NCBI RefSeq assembly: GCF_014200495.1
Contig: NZ_JACHBY010000002.1
Span: 806,001-870,000, forward strand
DNA length: 64,000 nucleotides
Reading direction: 5' to 3'
Origin: Mucilaginibacter geliditolerans
Lineage (GTDB): Bacteria; Bacteroidota; Bacteroidia; Sphingobacteriales; Sphingobacteriaceae
Program-made: the position numbers and the translations under genes
Notes under the pieces: generated by a model
The model's input: the letters and a program-made list of their open reading frames with translations, nothing else
Told to the model about the DNA's origin: nothing
The model's database searches: none
Part shown: in pieces, positions 10,906 through 20,323 of the stretch
Layout: the number at the start of each line of letters is the position of its first letter
Numbering within the stretch: position 1 is the first letter of the stretch

Positions 10906-11009
10906 TCCTTATTGCAGTAATTATACTGATAGCTGTTTCTGTTATGTTGATTTACCGTCGTAAAAAGCGTAATAAATGGCGGACTAATATCAGGCGACCC
11001 AAAAACTGA
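10831..11009 (+). other. Frameshift site and -1 frame extension with a membrane helix
   Basis: Nine A at 10831-10839 contain A AAA AAA in the phase of a classical -1 slippery heptamer. Shifting by -1 here turns the tail into KKILYSQQRQTLQQLVFQKD, then a hydrophobic helix (SIIIILIAVIILIAVSVML), then YRRKKRNK, with a stop at 11007-11009. This order, glutamine-rich coil then membrane helix then basic stop-transfer, is the usual layout after TPRs in related sensors. One added A would also restore it. Programmed slippage, a real deletion and a base-call error cannot be told apart from the sequence alone. Confidence 0.65.
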
Positions 11010-11061
11010 TATACTATATTACTATTAAACTTTCCGGCGTTCTTATTGTCAGAGTATCAGT

Positions 11062-11637
11062 ATGAAGAAATTGATTTTTGGCTGTTTATTAACCGTTATT
11101 ACTTTTTTGGGAGTAGCAGCGCATACCCGGCAGCCTGCCAGTGAAAAGGAATTTAAAAAGGAGTTTTTAAACAGGATAAACAGTGTACGTACCAAAGGCT
11201 GTACCTGCGGCGTAACCTATATGCCCCCTGCCCCGCCTTTGGTGTGGAATGACCTGCTGCAAAAATCAGCTGAGGGCCATGCCTGGGACATGTCGAACAA
11301 TAAATACTTTAGCCATACCAGTAAGGATGGGCGTACTATGGAAGACCGTATTGTGGCCGCCGGTTATAGCATTAAAGGCTACAAAAGCTTTATGATAGGC
11401 GAAAACATTGCCGCCGGACAGGAAAGTATTGAAGAAGTAATGGCTGGCTGGTTTAAAAGCGAGGGCCATTGCAAAAACCTCATGAACCCCGCCTTTAAAG
11501 AAGTTGGCGTTGCCGAAAATCACCACTACTGGGTACAGGATTTTGGCGCACGTGAATCCTTTTCGCTTGAGCAGCAACGGTTAATTAAAAGTGGAAGACT
11601 ACATGTTACAGAAGTGCCTATGGCTTCTTCTCATTAG
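11062..11637 (+). CDS. Secreted CAP-domain (SCP/PR1) protein
   Basis: A 191-residue protein with an N-terminal signal (MKKLIFGCLLTVITFLGVAAH) and a CAP domain over about residues 30-165. Visible CAP features are LVWNDLLQKSAEGHAWDM, NKYFSHTSKDGRTMEDR, GENIAAG, the histidine in GWFKSEGHCKNLMNP and YWVQDFGA. The four usual CAP cavity residues (His, Glu, Glu, His) can be placed. Extra cysteines (CTCG, GHC) may form disulfides. The role of bacterial CAP proteins is unsettled. Its last 20 bases overlap the end of the convergent DUF1456 gene. Confidence 0.9.
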   Translation: MKKLIFGCLLTVITFLGVAAHTRQPASEKEFKKEFLNRINSVRTKGCTCGVTYMPPAPPLVWNDLLQKSAEGHAWDMSNNKYFSHTSKDGRTMEDRIVAAGYSIKGYKSFMIGENIAAGQESIEEVMAGWFKSEGHCKNLMNPAFKEVGVAENHHYWVQDFGARESFSLEQQRLIKSGRLHVTEVPMASSH

Positions 11638-11866
11638 TATTAGCCTGGGGCTTAGGGCCACGTTTATAAATGATAAGGCCATTCAAAAAGTTGCGCAATA
11701 TCTGGTCGCCGCAGGGTTTAAAGTTCGGGTGATCTTCATTACGGAATATAGCACCCAACTCAGTTTTGGTTATCCTAAAGTTAGCCAGATTTAAAACCTC
11801 TACAATATCGTCATCGGTAAACTTAAGCGCTACCCTAAGTTTCTTCATTATATCATTATTACTCAT
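11618..11866 (-). CDS. DUF1456 (YehS-like) protein, single repeat
   Basis: An 82-residue cytoplasmic protein starting MSNNDIMKKLRVALKFTDDD, which matches the DUF1456 repeat (helices ending in LRNFLNGLI at about 59-67). The Escherichia coli relative YehS has two such repeats; this one has a single copy and a short basic tail. Function is unknown. Its ATG overlaps the stop of the helicase gene (ATGA), so it is probably co-translated with it. Its end overlaps the convergent CAP gene by 20 bp. Confidence 0.8.
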   Translation of the reverse strand: MSNNDIMKKLRVALKFTDDDIVEVLNLANFRITKTELGAIFRNEDHPNFKPCGDQILRNFLNGLIIYKRGPKPQANTNEKKP

Positions 11867-13164
11867 ATTGATATCTCTATTTTAACTTTCTTATTCTTAA
11901 TCTTTTCTGCCTTCACAAGCTTTACCACCTGCTCTATCTTATTCCGTTTCACACCTGCATATGAGGTATGGTCTAAAACTTCTATCAAGCCCAGGTCTTC
12001 TTTAGCCAGCTGACCTTTTTGTAATAGCAAACCTACAATATCTACCTTATTTATTTTATCTTTTTTGCCTGCGGCGATATAAAGTGTAGCCCATTCGCTG
12101 GGTTTGGGTATCACATTTTTTTCCGGCAGTACTTCTACTTCTGGTTGCTGTTTTAAATAAGGCAGATTTTCATCAGGCGATAATATTAAATAGGATGTTC
12201 CCTTAGCGTGCATACGTGCCGTGCGGCCATTGCGGTGCAAAAAGGCTTCCTCGTTATGCGGCAGTTGGTAATGTATTACATACTCAATCTCCGGTATGTC
12301 CAGCCCTCTGGATGCCAGGTCGGTAGTAACTAATATCTTGTGACTTCCGTTCCGGAATTTCAGTAACGCCCGCTCTCTGTCCTCCTGCTCCATACCGCCA
12401 TGAAAAATATCATTCGGCAGGCCCATTTCCCAAAGCATGTCACTGATCCGGTCTACAGCTTCACGGTGGTTACAAAAAACCAACGTGGCTTTAGTTCCTA
12501 TTTTACATATTAAAGCAAACAGTGCTTCCAGTTTATCAGCAGCCTCAGCGATAACTGCCTTTTGTTGCAGATCAGGCACATTGGTTTTGTTGTTCAGAAA
12601 ATCGAGCTTAAGCGGATTGCTGACACCTGTAAAACGAGGTATCTCATCCATTTTAGTAGCCGAGGTAAGTATGCGCTTTTTTATAGCCGGCAATTGCCTG
12701 ATGATATATTCCATATCATCCTGAAAACCAAATTCAAGCGCTTTATCAAACTCATCCAATATCAGCGTTTGCACTTTATCAGTCGCGAAATTTTCGAGGC
12801 GGATATGATGCGCTATCCTGCCGGGGGTACCTACCAATACTGCAGGTGGCTGTATAAAATTATTCTTCTCAATTTTTGTTGAATGGCCGCCATAACAGCA
12901 GTTTATTTTAAAACCTGTTCCCATGGTTTTAAATACTTGCTCTATTTGCAAAGCCAGCTCGCGCGATGGCACCATTATCAATGCCTGAACCTGATTTATG
13001 TTCGAATCTAAAACTGATAGCAGTGGCAGCAAAAATCCCAGTGTTTTACCGGATCCCGTAGGAGCAAGTAATATTACATCACCTTTTTTGGCAGCGCTTA
13101 TAGCCGCGTTCTGCATTTCATTCAGCTCGGCTATTCCAAGGTTTTCCAGTGCTTTCTTTATCAT
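11863..13164 (-). CDS. DEAD-box-type RNA helicase with DbpA-like RNA-binding domain
   Basis: A 433-residue ATP-dependent RNA helicase. Motifs are Q18, Walker A APTGSGKT (34-41), PSREL (66-70), TPGR (113-116), motif II as DEFD (137-140), SAT (168-170), and HRNGRTAR near 308-315. The last 75 residues (AAGKKDKINKVDIVGLLL onward, with SYAGVKRNKIEQVV) match the DbpA RNA-binding domain that recognises a 23S rRNA hairpin. The likely role is late assembly of the large ribosomal subunit. The motif II DEFD in place of DEAD is unusual. It heads a two-gene unit with DUF1456. Confidence 0.9.
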   Translation of the reverse strand: MIKKALENLGIAELNEMQNAAISAAKKGDVILLAPTGSGKTLGFLLPLLSVLDSNINQVQALIMVPSRELALQIEQVFKTMGTGFKINCCYGGHSTKIEKNNFIQPPAVLVGTPGRIAHHIRLENFATDKVQTLILDEFDKALEFGFQDDMEYIIRQLPAIKKRILTSATKMDEIPRFTGVSNPLKLDFLNNKTNVPDLQQKAVIAEAADKLEALFALICKIGTKATLVFCNHREAVDRISDMLWEMGLPNDIFHGGMEQEDRERALLKFRNGSHKILVTTDLASRGLDIPEIEYVIHYQLPHNEEAFLHRNGRTARMHAKGTSYLILSPDENLPYLKQQPEVEVLPEKNVIPKPSEWATLYIAAGKKDKINKVDIVGLLLQKGQLAKEDLGLIEVLDHTSYAGVKRNKIEQVVKLVKAEKIKNKKVKIEISI

Positions 13165-13201
13165 TGCCGGTAAAGATACTGAATTGAATTTCCTGTCGGG
13201 C

Positions 13202-13774
13202 TTAATTTATCAAAACATGCCAGAACACAGTGCCATGCAACAGGAAATATATACCAATTACGGCAAAGCCCATGCTTACTACCCACAACAATTTACGCTT
13301 GGTAATAATGGATATGGCGCCAATGGCAATCGCTATCTGGAAAAGTGTTACGCCACTGGCTAAAACCTTATGTTTGGCCACATGTTCTTTCGATTCCTTT
13401 TCAAAATCCTGGGCCTTGGCCATTATTCCCACCTGATCCTGCTTGTACTTTTTAACTTTATTTACGGCAGCAGTATCAGGCGCTTTGCCCATTACAACAA
13501 GCATATTATTTGATGAGTTAAGGATATCAGACTTGATACTCTTTGCCTGGTAAAATGCCCATTGATCTGAAGATCTCATCTGCGCAAGCATTGCCTCATC
13601 GGCATGATCGCCGGCCAAAAGTCCGGTTATGGCAGCCAATACAGCAATTACCGCGGTTGTAAGCGCTACAAATATCACCCATTTCTCTTTGCCGCCACTT
13701 TCATGCACTATCTTATGTGCATGCTCGTTACTTTGCTCATGAATTGATTCGGAGTAATCTTCTATCTCATCCAT
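13202..13774 (-). CDS. DUF4337 membrane protein
   Basis: A 190-residue protein with one hydrophobic helix at about 32-55 (WVIFVALTTAVIAVLAAITG) and a pair near the C terminus (about 132-187). Between them is a charged helical segment (about 60-130) containing DQWAFYQAKSIKSDILNSS, which is typical of DUF4337. The N terminus is rich in His and Glu (SESIHEQSNEHAHK). Function is unknown. It ends 37 bp before the start of the helicase gene on the same strand. Confidence 0.8.
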   Translation of the reverse strand: MDEIEDYSESIHEQSNEHAHKIVHESGGKEKWVIFVALTTAVIAVLAAITGLLAGDHADEAMLAQMRSSDQWAFYQAKSIKSDILNSSNNMLVVMGKAPDTAAVNKVKKYKQDQVGIMAKAQDFEKESKEHVAKHKVLASGVTLFQIAIAIGAISIITKRKLLWVVSMGFAVIGIYFLLHGTVFWHVLIN

Positions 13775-13863
13775 GTTTTATATGTTTTTGATTATCATTT
13801 ATAAATTTATGGGAGACAAAGATAATGCTGTAATTATTTAACACAAACAATTACATGTTATCT

Positions 13864-14148
13864 TTAAATGAAGCCATCCCCGGCAGCAGGCTCTTTATAA
13901 CCGCGGATAAAATCCGCGATCTCCCCGGCTTCTTTGTGTGTTATATCCCCATCGCCGGTATATTCCCACTGGTTCATATTATCATCAAAAACAATTTCGC
14001 CCATATCTACATGTCCTTCGCTTAACTTAAATACGCCTGTAACGTATTTTTCGCTGCCATGTATGGTTTCAATAACAGAGGTTATGGTGATATGGTGTTC
14101 ATCACCATTTAACGTAATGGTGTAGTGCATTGGTTTGGTCATACACAT
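13864..14148 (-). CDS. Small acidic protein of unknown function
   Basis: A 94-residue soluble protein that I do not recognise. It is predicted to be mostly beta in the first two thirds (HYTITLNGDEHHITITSVIE), then has an acidic helix (HKEAGEIADFIRGYKEP). ATG codons at residues 1, 3 and 7 are all possible starts. No signal peptide or membrane segment is seen. It stands alone between the DUF4337 gene and the pseudouridine synthase on the same strand. Confidence 0.6.
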   Translation of the reverse strand: MCMTKPMHYTITLNGDEHHITITSVIETIHGSEKYVTGVFKLSEGHVDMGEIVFDDNMNQWEYTGDGDITHKEAGEIADFIRGYKEPAAGDGFI

Positions 14149-14190
14149 AGTACAAATTACAGCTGTGTTTGTTTCTGGTATTTGTAGTAA

Positions 14191-14868
14191 TCACCAGTTC
14201 ATTATAGTCATCACTCGCTTAAACTCATCATGCAATGGGGCCTCAATATTAACATCGATCCCACTCACCGGGTGTTTAAAGCCTAAACTCAATGCATGCA
14301 GCAGCATGGTGTTCATTTCCCAGCGTTCAGTAAATAGTTTATTTTGCTTATTGCAGCCATGTGTGCGATCGCCTATAATGGGATGGAACACATGGCTTAT
14401 ATGTTTCCTGATCTGGTGCATACGCCCGGTTTCAGGTGCAACTTCAATTAATGAATAGCGCGATGTTGGGTGCGCGCCCAGAGGCACATCCAACTCCACA
14501 CGTTGCAGGGTTCGGTAATGTGTAAAAGCCTCCTGCAAGGTCCCGTTCTCTTTCCTGAGCGGATAATCTATATCCTCCGTATCGGGCGTATGACCGCGTA
14601 CTATTGCCAGATACCTTTTCTTAACCAGGTTATCCATAAACTGCTGCTGCATGGCTATCTCTGTTTGCTTATTAAAGGCGAAAAGCAATACACCACCCGT
14701 TTTTCTATCCAGCCGGTGAACTGGGTTTACTTTCATCCCTACCTGATCTCTCAATAGTTGTAAAGCAAACTCTTCAGCATCCGCCGCAATTGATGAGCGG
14801 TGCACCAGCAGCCCATGCGGTTTATTAATAGCTATAAGATCGTCATCCCTGAATAAAATATCTAACAT
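14191..14868 (-). CDS. truC: RluA-family pseudouridine synthase, TruC-like
   Basis: A 225-residue pseudouridine synthase. The catalytic motif VHRLDRKTGG lies at 50-59 with D54 as nucleophile, preceded by INKPHGLLVHRSS. There is no N-terminal S4 domain. Short length, the DIDYPLRKENG segment and the GRMHQIRKH motif fit TruC, which makes pseudouridine 65 in tRNA. An RluA-type rRNA target is the alternative. Confidence 0.85.
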   Translation of the reverse strand: MLDILFRDDDLIAINKPHGLLVHRSSIAADAEEFALQLLRDQVGMKVNPVHRLDRKTGGVLLFAFNKQTEIAMQQQFMDNLVKKRYLAIVRGHTPDTEDIDYPLRKENGTLQEAFTHYRTLQRVELDVPLGAHPTSRYSLIEVAPETGRMHQIRKHISHVFHPIIGDRTHGCNKQNKLFTERWEMNTMLLHALSLGFKHPVSGIDVNIEAPLHDEFKRVMTIMNW

Positions 14869-14891
14869 ACGACAGCAAAACTAGGAATATT

Positions 14892-14915
14892 TAAGCGCTT
14901 TGAATGAAGCGCTTA
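14892..14915. repeat. 9-bp inverted repeat between divergent genes
   Basis: TAAGCGCTT (14892-14900) and AAGCGCTTA (14907-14915) are perfect inverted copies with a 6-bp loop, close to the truC start and 230 bp before the TPR/HTH regulator. No T run follows on either strand, so an operator or small RNA hairpin is more likely than a terminator. The remaining gap to 15145 is AT-rich with nothing else clear. Confidence 0.5.
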
Positions 14916-15145
14916 TTTGCCCAAAATATGCAGCGTAATATTTATGCTACTATAACTGAGACAGTTTCATAATAAGCTGTAATACAGACAAGTAATAACG
15001 ATCAAATTTTAAGGCTGAACCTGGTAACAGATTGATTTTTTTTTCATAATTTTAAAAGCATAAACCAGGCAGCTCCCAAACCGGCTGAATCAGTAACCTA
15101 ATTTATTATACAGTATTTTATAAATATTTAACTATTACGCCTTAC

Positions 15146-16750
15146 ATGAAACGAGTAGTACTCCTTATACCCTTTTTATTTCTGTTTCATTCAGTGTTTG
15201 CCAGTAAAAGCTACGACACGTTGCTCTATAAGCTCAATGATGTATTGGATAAAAAACAGAGTTATGATGAGGAGAAGAACCTGCGGATTGAGAAGCTTGA
15301 AAAATATTTAAACAATACAAAAACAACAGACCTTAACGCACGCTACAATATTTATTTAAGCCTATATGATGAGTATAAATCCTTTAATTATGATAAAGCT
15401 TTCTACAACGTACAAAAACTACAGCAAACCGGGCATTTATTGCACGATCCGGTAAAAGTAGCTTATAGTAAAGTTAAGCTCGGGTTTATCCTGTTGTCAT
15501 CGGGGATGTTTAAGGAGGCTTTTGATTCGCTGAAAACCGTTAATGTAAAACTGCTTAATGATTCCGCCCGCAAAGAGTATTATTTTCTGAATGCCCGCAC
15601 TTATTATGATCTTGCTGATTTTGATAAGGACAATTTTTATACCCCCATTTATAATAGCTGGGCTAGTAAATATATTGATTCGGCCAAAACCCTATGCGCA
15701 AGCAACTCATTTGAGTACGTTTATTATTCCGGCTTACGCTACTTAAAAACAGGCAATACCAATATGGCTGTTGCCAACCTGCAAGCGCTCATTAACCATT
15801 ATAAGTTAACCGATCATCAGTTTGCCGTTACAGCATCAACATTAAGTGATATCTACATAAGAAAAAACTCTCCGGACAGCGCCATTAACCTGTTAATACT
15901 GGCAGCCATGGCCGATGTACGCTCATCAACCAAAGAAGCGGCGGCAATGACTAACCTGGCCCAACTGCTCTACAAAAGCGGCGATGTGAAAAATGCCTAT
16001 ATCTATATAAAAAAGGCTATGGACGATGCTATTTTTTACGGAGCACGTCAAAGAAAATTACAGGTTAGCGCCATATTACCCATTATAGCCAGCGACAGGA
16101 TAAACTACGAGGAGGAACAAAAACGCGCTTTATTCTTTTACGCATCGCTGTTAACTATACTGGTGTGTTTAGTGATTGCTTTCGCCTTTATTATTTACAA
16201 GCAACTGCAAAAACTAAAAATTGCTGATAAAATAATACTGGACACCAACCATAACCTTGAAAGAAGCATTATTGAACTTAACGAGGCCAATAAGATTAAG
16301 GAAGAATATATAGGCTATTATTTTAACCTGATATCAGAGTACATTAATAAGCTGGATAAATTTAAACGCTCAGTTGATAATAAACTCACCACAAAACGGT
16401 ATGAGGATATAAGGATATTGGTTAATAACATCAACCTTACCAAGGAACGTGAAGAACTGTTCATCAACTTTGACAGGGCTTTCCTCAAGATCTTCCCCAA
16501 CTTTGTAAATGGTTACAATGAATTGTTTTGCGAAGAGAACCGTGTTAAGCTATTACCCAACCAATTATTAAATACCGACCTCCGTATTTTTGCCCTCGTT
16601 AGGCTCGGAATAAACGACACGGAGAAAATAGCCCATATCCTGGAATACTCAGTCAATACCATCTATAATTATAAAACCCGTATCAAAAGCAAATCAATTA
16701 TCCATAATGATGAGTTTGATAACGCTATTATGGCCATAAAAGCGATGTAA
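15146..16750 (+). CDS. Membrane-bound TPR/HTH regulator, DUF6377 type
   Basis: A 534-residue one-component regulator. It has a signal peptide (RVVLLIPFLFLFHSVFAS), TPR-like helices in the periplasm (about 25-320), one membrane helix at about 328-350 (LLTILVCLVIAFAFIIY), a coiled coil (about 352-390) and a DUF6377 domain. The end carries a LuxR-like helix-turn-helix, LRIFALVRLGINDTEKIAHI followed by SVNTIYNYKTRIKSKS (about 484-520). Such proteins sit beside susC/susD in Bacteroidota and are thought to sense the glycan in the periplasm and bind DNA from the membrane. It lies 420 bp upstream of susC on the same strand, so it probably controls the alpha-glucan locus. Confidence 0.85.
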   Translation: MKRVVLLIPFLFLFHSVFASKSYDTLLYKLNDVLDKKQSYDEEKNLRIEKLEKYLNNTKTTDLNARYNIYLSLYDEYKSFNYDKAFYNVQKLQQTGHLLHDPVKVAYSKVKLGFILLSSGMFKEAFDSLKTVNVKLLNDSARKEYYFLNARTYYDLADFDKDNFYTPIYNSWASKYIDSAKTLCASNSFEYVYYSGLRYLKTGNTNMAVANLQALINHYKLTDHQFAVTASTLSDIYIRKNSPDSAINLLILAAMADVRSSTKEAAAMTNLAQLLYKSGDVKNAYIYIKKAMDDAIFYGARQRKLQVSAILPIIASDRINYEEEQKRALFFYASLLTILVCLVIAFAFIIYKQLQKLKIADKIILDTNHNLERSIIELNEANKIKEEYIGYYFNLISEYINKLDKFKRSVDNKLTTKRYEDIRILVNNINLTKEREELFINFDRAFLKIFPNFVNGYNELFCEENRVKLLPNQLLNTDLRIFALVRLGINDTEKIAHILEYSVNTIYNYKTRIKSKSIIHNDEFDNAIMAIKAM

Positions 16751-17170
16751 CAATTCTGTTTTACGCTATATATGTTTATATGTAGTTTATATTTTCATCA
16801 ATTCAAAACCAATACAACAACCTAGTAATAAGATAATTAACCAAATTTAAACCTTAATAATCTTTATATTTTGATTTTGAAACTTGATGTAATATCTTTT
16901 ATATCTTCTCTTTGATATGCCAATTGCAGCCTACTATACCGTGTAAGCAAAAGCAATTATAAACTGTTTTTTTTAACCCTTACTTATTATGAAAATGTAT
17001 CAAGACCTTAAACCGGTATTGAAATGCTTTTATGTACGTGATCATATTTTTCACAAACGCAAAAAGCCTTTTAATGACCACTTGTTTTCAGGATAGTTCC
17101 ATGTCCGCGGCGTTCAGCCAAAAGCACCAATTACCAGCTTATCAATTATTAAACCTAAAATAAAATCATT
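16751..17170 (+). other. 420-bp gap upstream of susC
   Basis: This stretch is AT-rich and must hold the susC promoter, but I find no exact TAnnTTTG box. A 35-codon reading frame (ATG 16989 to stop 17096, MKMYQDLKPVLKCF onward) is present without support from any known family. No hairpin terminator follows the regulator gene. Confidence 0.4.
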
Positions 17171-20100
17171 ATGTATAAAAAACAATTACTACTCAAGTTA
17201 CTTTTTTGTCCTTTGCTTTTGTTGATGTCTCTGTCCACCTTCGCACAGGCACCAATAACAGGTAAAGTTACCGACGAAAAAGGCAATCCTTTCCCAGGTG
17301 CAACTATCGTACTAAAGGGAACTACGAAAGGAACAAATTCTGATGCAAATGGAAATTACAAGATCAATGCCAGCAGCACTGATGTACTTGTATTTACAGG
17401 TGTTGGCTATACCAAACAGGAAATTACTGTTGGCAGCAAAAGTGTTATAAACATTGCTATGGCCGCAGACTTACAACAACTGAACGAAGTTGTTGTGGTA
17501 GGTTACGGCACTCAAAAAAGAAAGGATGTTACCGGCGCTATATCTTCAGTTAAAGGAGAAGTTTTTAAAGATCAGCCTATTACCAACCCGATTGCAGGTT
17601 TGCAGGGAAGAGTAGCTGGTGTTAACATAATTGAAAATTCTGCGGCTCCTGATGCTGTTCCGCAAGTAATTATTAGGGGTGTGGCTTCGTTTTATCAGCC
17701 TAATCCTTTATATATAGTTGATGGAGTTAGACAAGCCGACTTAAACAATCTTAACCCGCAGGATATAGTATCCATGGATATTGCGAAAGATGCTGCTTCA
17801 GCAGCTATTTATGGTTCTGCGGCTGCAGGTGGTGTTATACTTGTTACAACTAAAAAAGGTTCCGGAATTGGAGCGCCGCCTTCAATATCCTTTAGCTCAA
17901 GGTATGGTATTACCAAACCTAAATTGGTTCAATTGCTTGGTACTAGTGACTTTATAAAGCTACAAAATCTTGTTAATCCAACATTCTTTGCCGGAGCTAC
18001 CAAAACTGATACGCTCGCCAATACCAATTGGGTAGATTTATTATATCGCAATGGTACGGAACAAAATTATAATCTTTCAGTTTCTGGCGCTTCTGCTAAT
18101 GTGAATTATCTTGCTTCCGGGTTTTACAACCAACAAACAGGTATTTTCATTAAAAACTACTCAAATATTGGAGGCGCACGCATTAATACAGATTATAAAC
18201 TAAGTAAATACCTTACCATAGGCGAGCAAATTGATGTATCCCAACGGATAACTTCTCCACTGGTTGGCGCCGAGGCCGATTTGCATAATGCACCGTTTCG
18301 TACGCAGCCTATTATCCCTGTTTATAACCCGGATGAAAGCTGGGGAACAGAGCCTACGGGATATAAAATTGCTTTTGGAGGGCCAAATCCTTTAGGGGCC
18401 GTTAACTCAGCGGGTGCACAGGATGTGAAAAATAATTTCCAGGGAAATGCATATGCTGATGTGAAACTTCCTTTTCACCTGGATTTCAAGACCACTTTAG
18501 GATACAGCTATTTTTTAGAAACAACTGATTTTTATCAGAACTCTTATAATTTTGGCCCTGTTGCATCTTCAACTAATGGCCTTGGTAAATCCTATGCACA
18601 AAGCAGTCAGTTACTCACCAATTATGTGTTAACCTATAATCAAAGTTTTGGAAAACATAATATCAGTGCCTTAGCGGGCTATGAGCAGATCGTTAATAAA
18701 ACAAATAACATCAATTCATCAATGAGTTCAATAGGTGAACCCGGTTATTCATATATTCAAACTTCGGCTTCATCCCTGGCCCTTTCAGGTACATATGACC
18801 CTCAAGGTCTTATAAAATCGCAATTTGCAAGGGTGAATTACAATTATGACGAGCGCTATTATTTATCTGGTTCTATAAGGCAGGATGCTAATTACGATGT
18901 GTTTGGACCTGATAAACAAAAAGGTGTATTTCCGGCGGTATCTGCCGGCTGGACAATCAGTAACGAGCCTTTCTTTAAAAAGATATTGCCATCTATAAAT
19001 AGCCTAAAATTTCGCGGAAGCTATGGACAACTTGGTAACTCCAACGTTTCGCCATATTCATTTACTTCAACCTATAGCCAATTTAATAATGCTAATGGTT
19101 ATTCTGTTGGTGCACAAGGTTTCGCTCCTGGTCAGCCATTTCAAATAGCAAATACTTTAACTGGCATACCTAATCCAAATTTGCATTGGGAAACAATTAC
19201 GGAAACTGATTTGGGCTTTGATGGGGAAGCGTTACATGGTAGTTTATATTTCACAGCTGAGGTGTATAACAAAAAGACTTCTGATTTAATTTATCAATTA
19301 CCATTATCAGCAAGTTCAGGGTTTACTCAACCATATATTACAAATATCGGGGATGTTGACAATAAAGGATTTGAATTGATGGCAGGTTATCGTAATAAAA
19401 TTGGGAAGCTCGGTTTTGACGTAAGTGGAAATATAAGCTATAATAAAAATAACGTAACCAAACTAAGCGGCGCCGCAACCGATGCTGTTTATGGTGGCTA
19501 TAATTATTACAGCATGGGTAATACCAGCTTTAGTCAAATGCCTAACCAACAATTAACAATTACCAAGGTAGGCCTTCCTTTTGGTGAGTTCTATGGATAC
19601 AAGGTGTTGGGAATATTTACAAATGAAGCCGACGCTCAAAAGCAAGTTGTTAATGGTCATAAAGCTGATATAGGAGACCTGGAATACCAGGATTTAAATG
19701 GTGATGGTAAAATTGATCAGAATGACAGACAGCCAATTGGAAACCCCAACCCCAAATTTGTTTATGGCTTTAATATCCACCTTAACTATGCCGGATTTGA
19801 TTTAGCCGCATTATTTAATGGCGTTGCGGGCGTACAACTGTTTAATGGCGTAAAAGCCTATGAACAATCGCTTTTCCAGGATGGGAATACTACATCACAG
19901 GTCTTCAACGATTCTTTCTTAGGTTCAAACGGCCTTACATCGCAACCCAGGCTGCTTAGCCCTACTCCCGGAGGCGGAAATGCGTTGGATGCAAACCAAA
20001 ATTATTCTTCTGTAAACAGCTATTTTGTTGAAAGTGGCGCCTATTTGAAGCTTAAAAACCTGCAATTAGGATATACTTTTTCTAATAATACTTTAAAACA

Positions 20101-20299
20101 GGTCAGCATTAAAAGCCTGAGAGTTTTTGTAATGGCAAACAATGTATTTACCATCACAAAATATAAAGGCCTTGATCCTGAACTGGGCAGTGCATTTACC
20201 ACAGGTGGTGCTGTTAGTCCTACTACGCAGGGTATTGATGCGGTAACAAATTATCCTCAGGCCCGGATTTTTTCAGCAGGACTTGATGTTAGTTTATAG
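17171..20299 (+). CDS. susC: SusC/RagA-family TonB-dependent receptor
   Basis: A 1042-residue outer-membrane transporter that imports oligosaccharides with its SusD partner, powered by TonB. It has a signal peptide ending near STFAQ, a CarboxypepD_reg-like domain (ITGKVTDEKGNPFPGATIVL), the plug domain from NEVVVVGYGTQKRKDVTGAI through PLYIVDGVR to GVILVTTKKG, and a long beta-barrel that ends ARIFSAGLDVSL. It heads the locus and is followed by susD after 24 bp. The downstream GH71 and GH97 enzymes suggest alpha-1,3-linked glucose oligomers as cargo. Confidence 0.95.
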   Translation: MYKKQLLLKLLFCPLLLLMSLSTFAQAPITGKVTDEKGNPFPGATIVLKGTTKGTNSDANGNYKINASSTDVLVFTGVGYTKQEITVGSKSVINIAMAADLQQLNEVVVVGYGTQKRKDVTGAISSVKGEVFKDQPITNPIAGLQGRVAGVNIIENSAAPDAVPQVIIRGVASFYQPNPLYIVDGVRQADLNNLNPQDIVSMDIAKDAASAAIYGSAAAGGVILVTTKKGSGIGAPPSISFSSRYGITKPKLVQLLGTSDFIKLQNLVNPTFFAGATKTDTLANTNWVDLLYRNGTEQNYNLSVSGASANVNYLASGFYNQQTGIFIKNYSNIGGARINTDYKLSKYLTIGEQIDVSQRITSPLVGAEADLHNAPFRTQPIIPVYNPDESWGTEPTGYKIAFGGPNPLGAVNSAGAQDVKNNFQGNAYADVKLPFHLDFKTTLGYSYFLETTDFYQNSYNFGPVASSTNGLGKSYAQSSQLLTNYVLTYNQSFGKHNISALAGYEQIVNKTNNINSSMSSIGEPGYSYIQTSASSLALSGTYDPQGLIKSQFARVNYNYDERYYLSGSIRQDANYDVFGPDKQKGVFPAVSAGWTISNEPFFKKILPSINSLKFRGSYGQLGNSNVSPYSFTSTYSQFNNANGYSVGAQGFAPGQPFQIANTLTGIPNPNLHWETITETDLGFDGEALHGSLYFTAEVYNKKTSDLIYQLPLSASSGFTQPYITNIGDVDNKGFELMAGYRNKIGKLGFDVSGNISYNKNNVTKLSGAATDAVYGGYNYYSMGNTSFSQMPNQQLTITKVGLPFGEFYGYKVLGIFTNEADAQKQVVNGHKADIGDLEYQDLNGDGKIDQNDRQPIGNPNPKFVYGFNIHLNYAGFDLAALFNGVAGVQLFNGVKAYEQSLFQDGNTTSQVFNDSFLGSNGLTSQPRLLSPTPGGGNALDANQNYSSVNSYFVESGAYLKLKNLQLGYTFSNNTLKQVSIKSLRVFVMANNVFTITKYKGLDPELGSAFTTGGAVSPTTQGIDAVTNYPQARIFSAGLDVSL

Positions 20300-20323
20300 T
20301 AATAACCTTCAAAATTTATTAAA

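Noticed and set aside
11591..11794. 67-residue + strand reading frame
   Set aside because: It lies antisense to the DUF1456 gene and overlaps the CAP gene; no family resemblance.
16989..17096. 35-codon reading frame before susC
   Set aside because: Too short and without homology; noted only in the gap entry.
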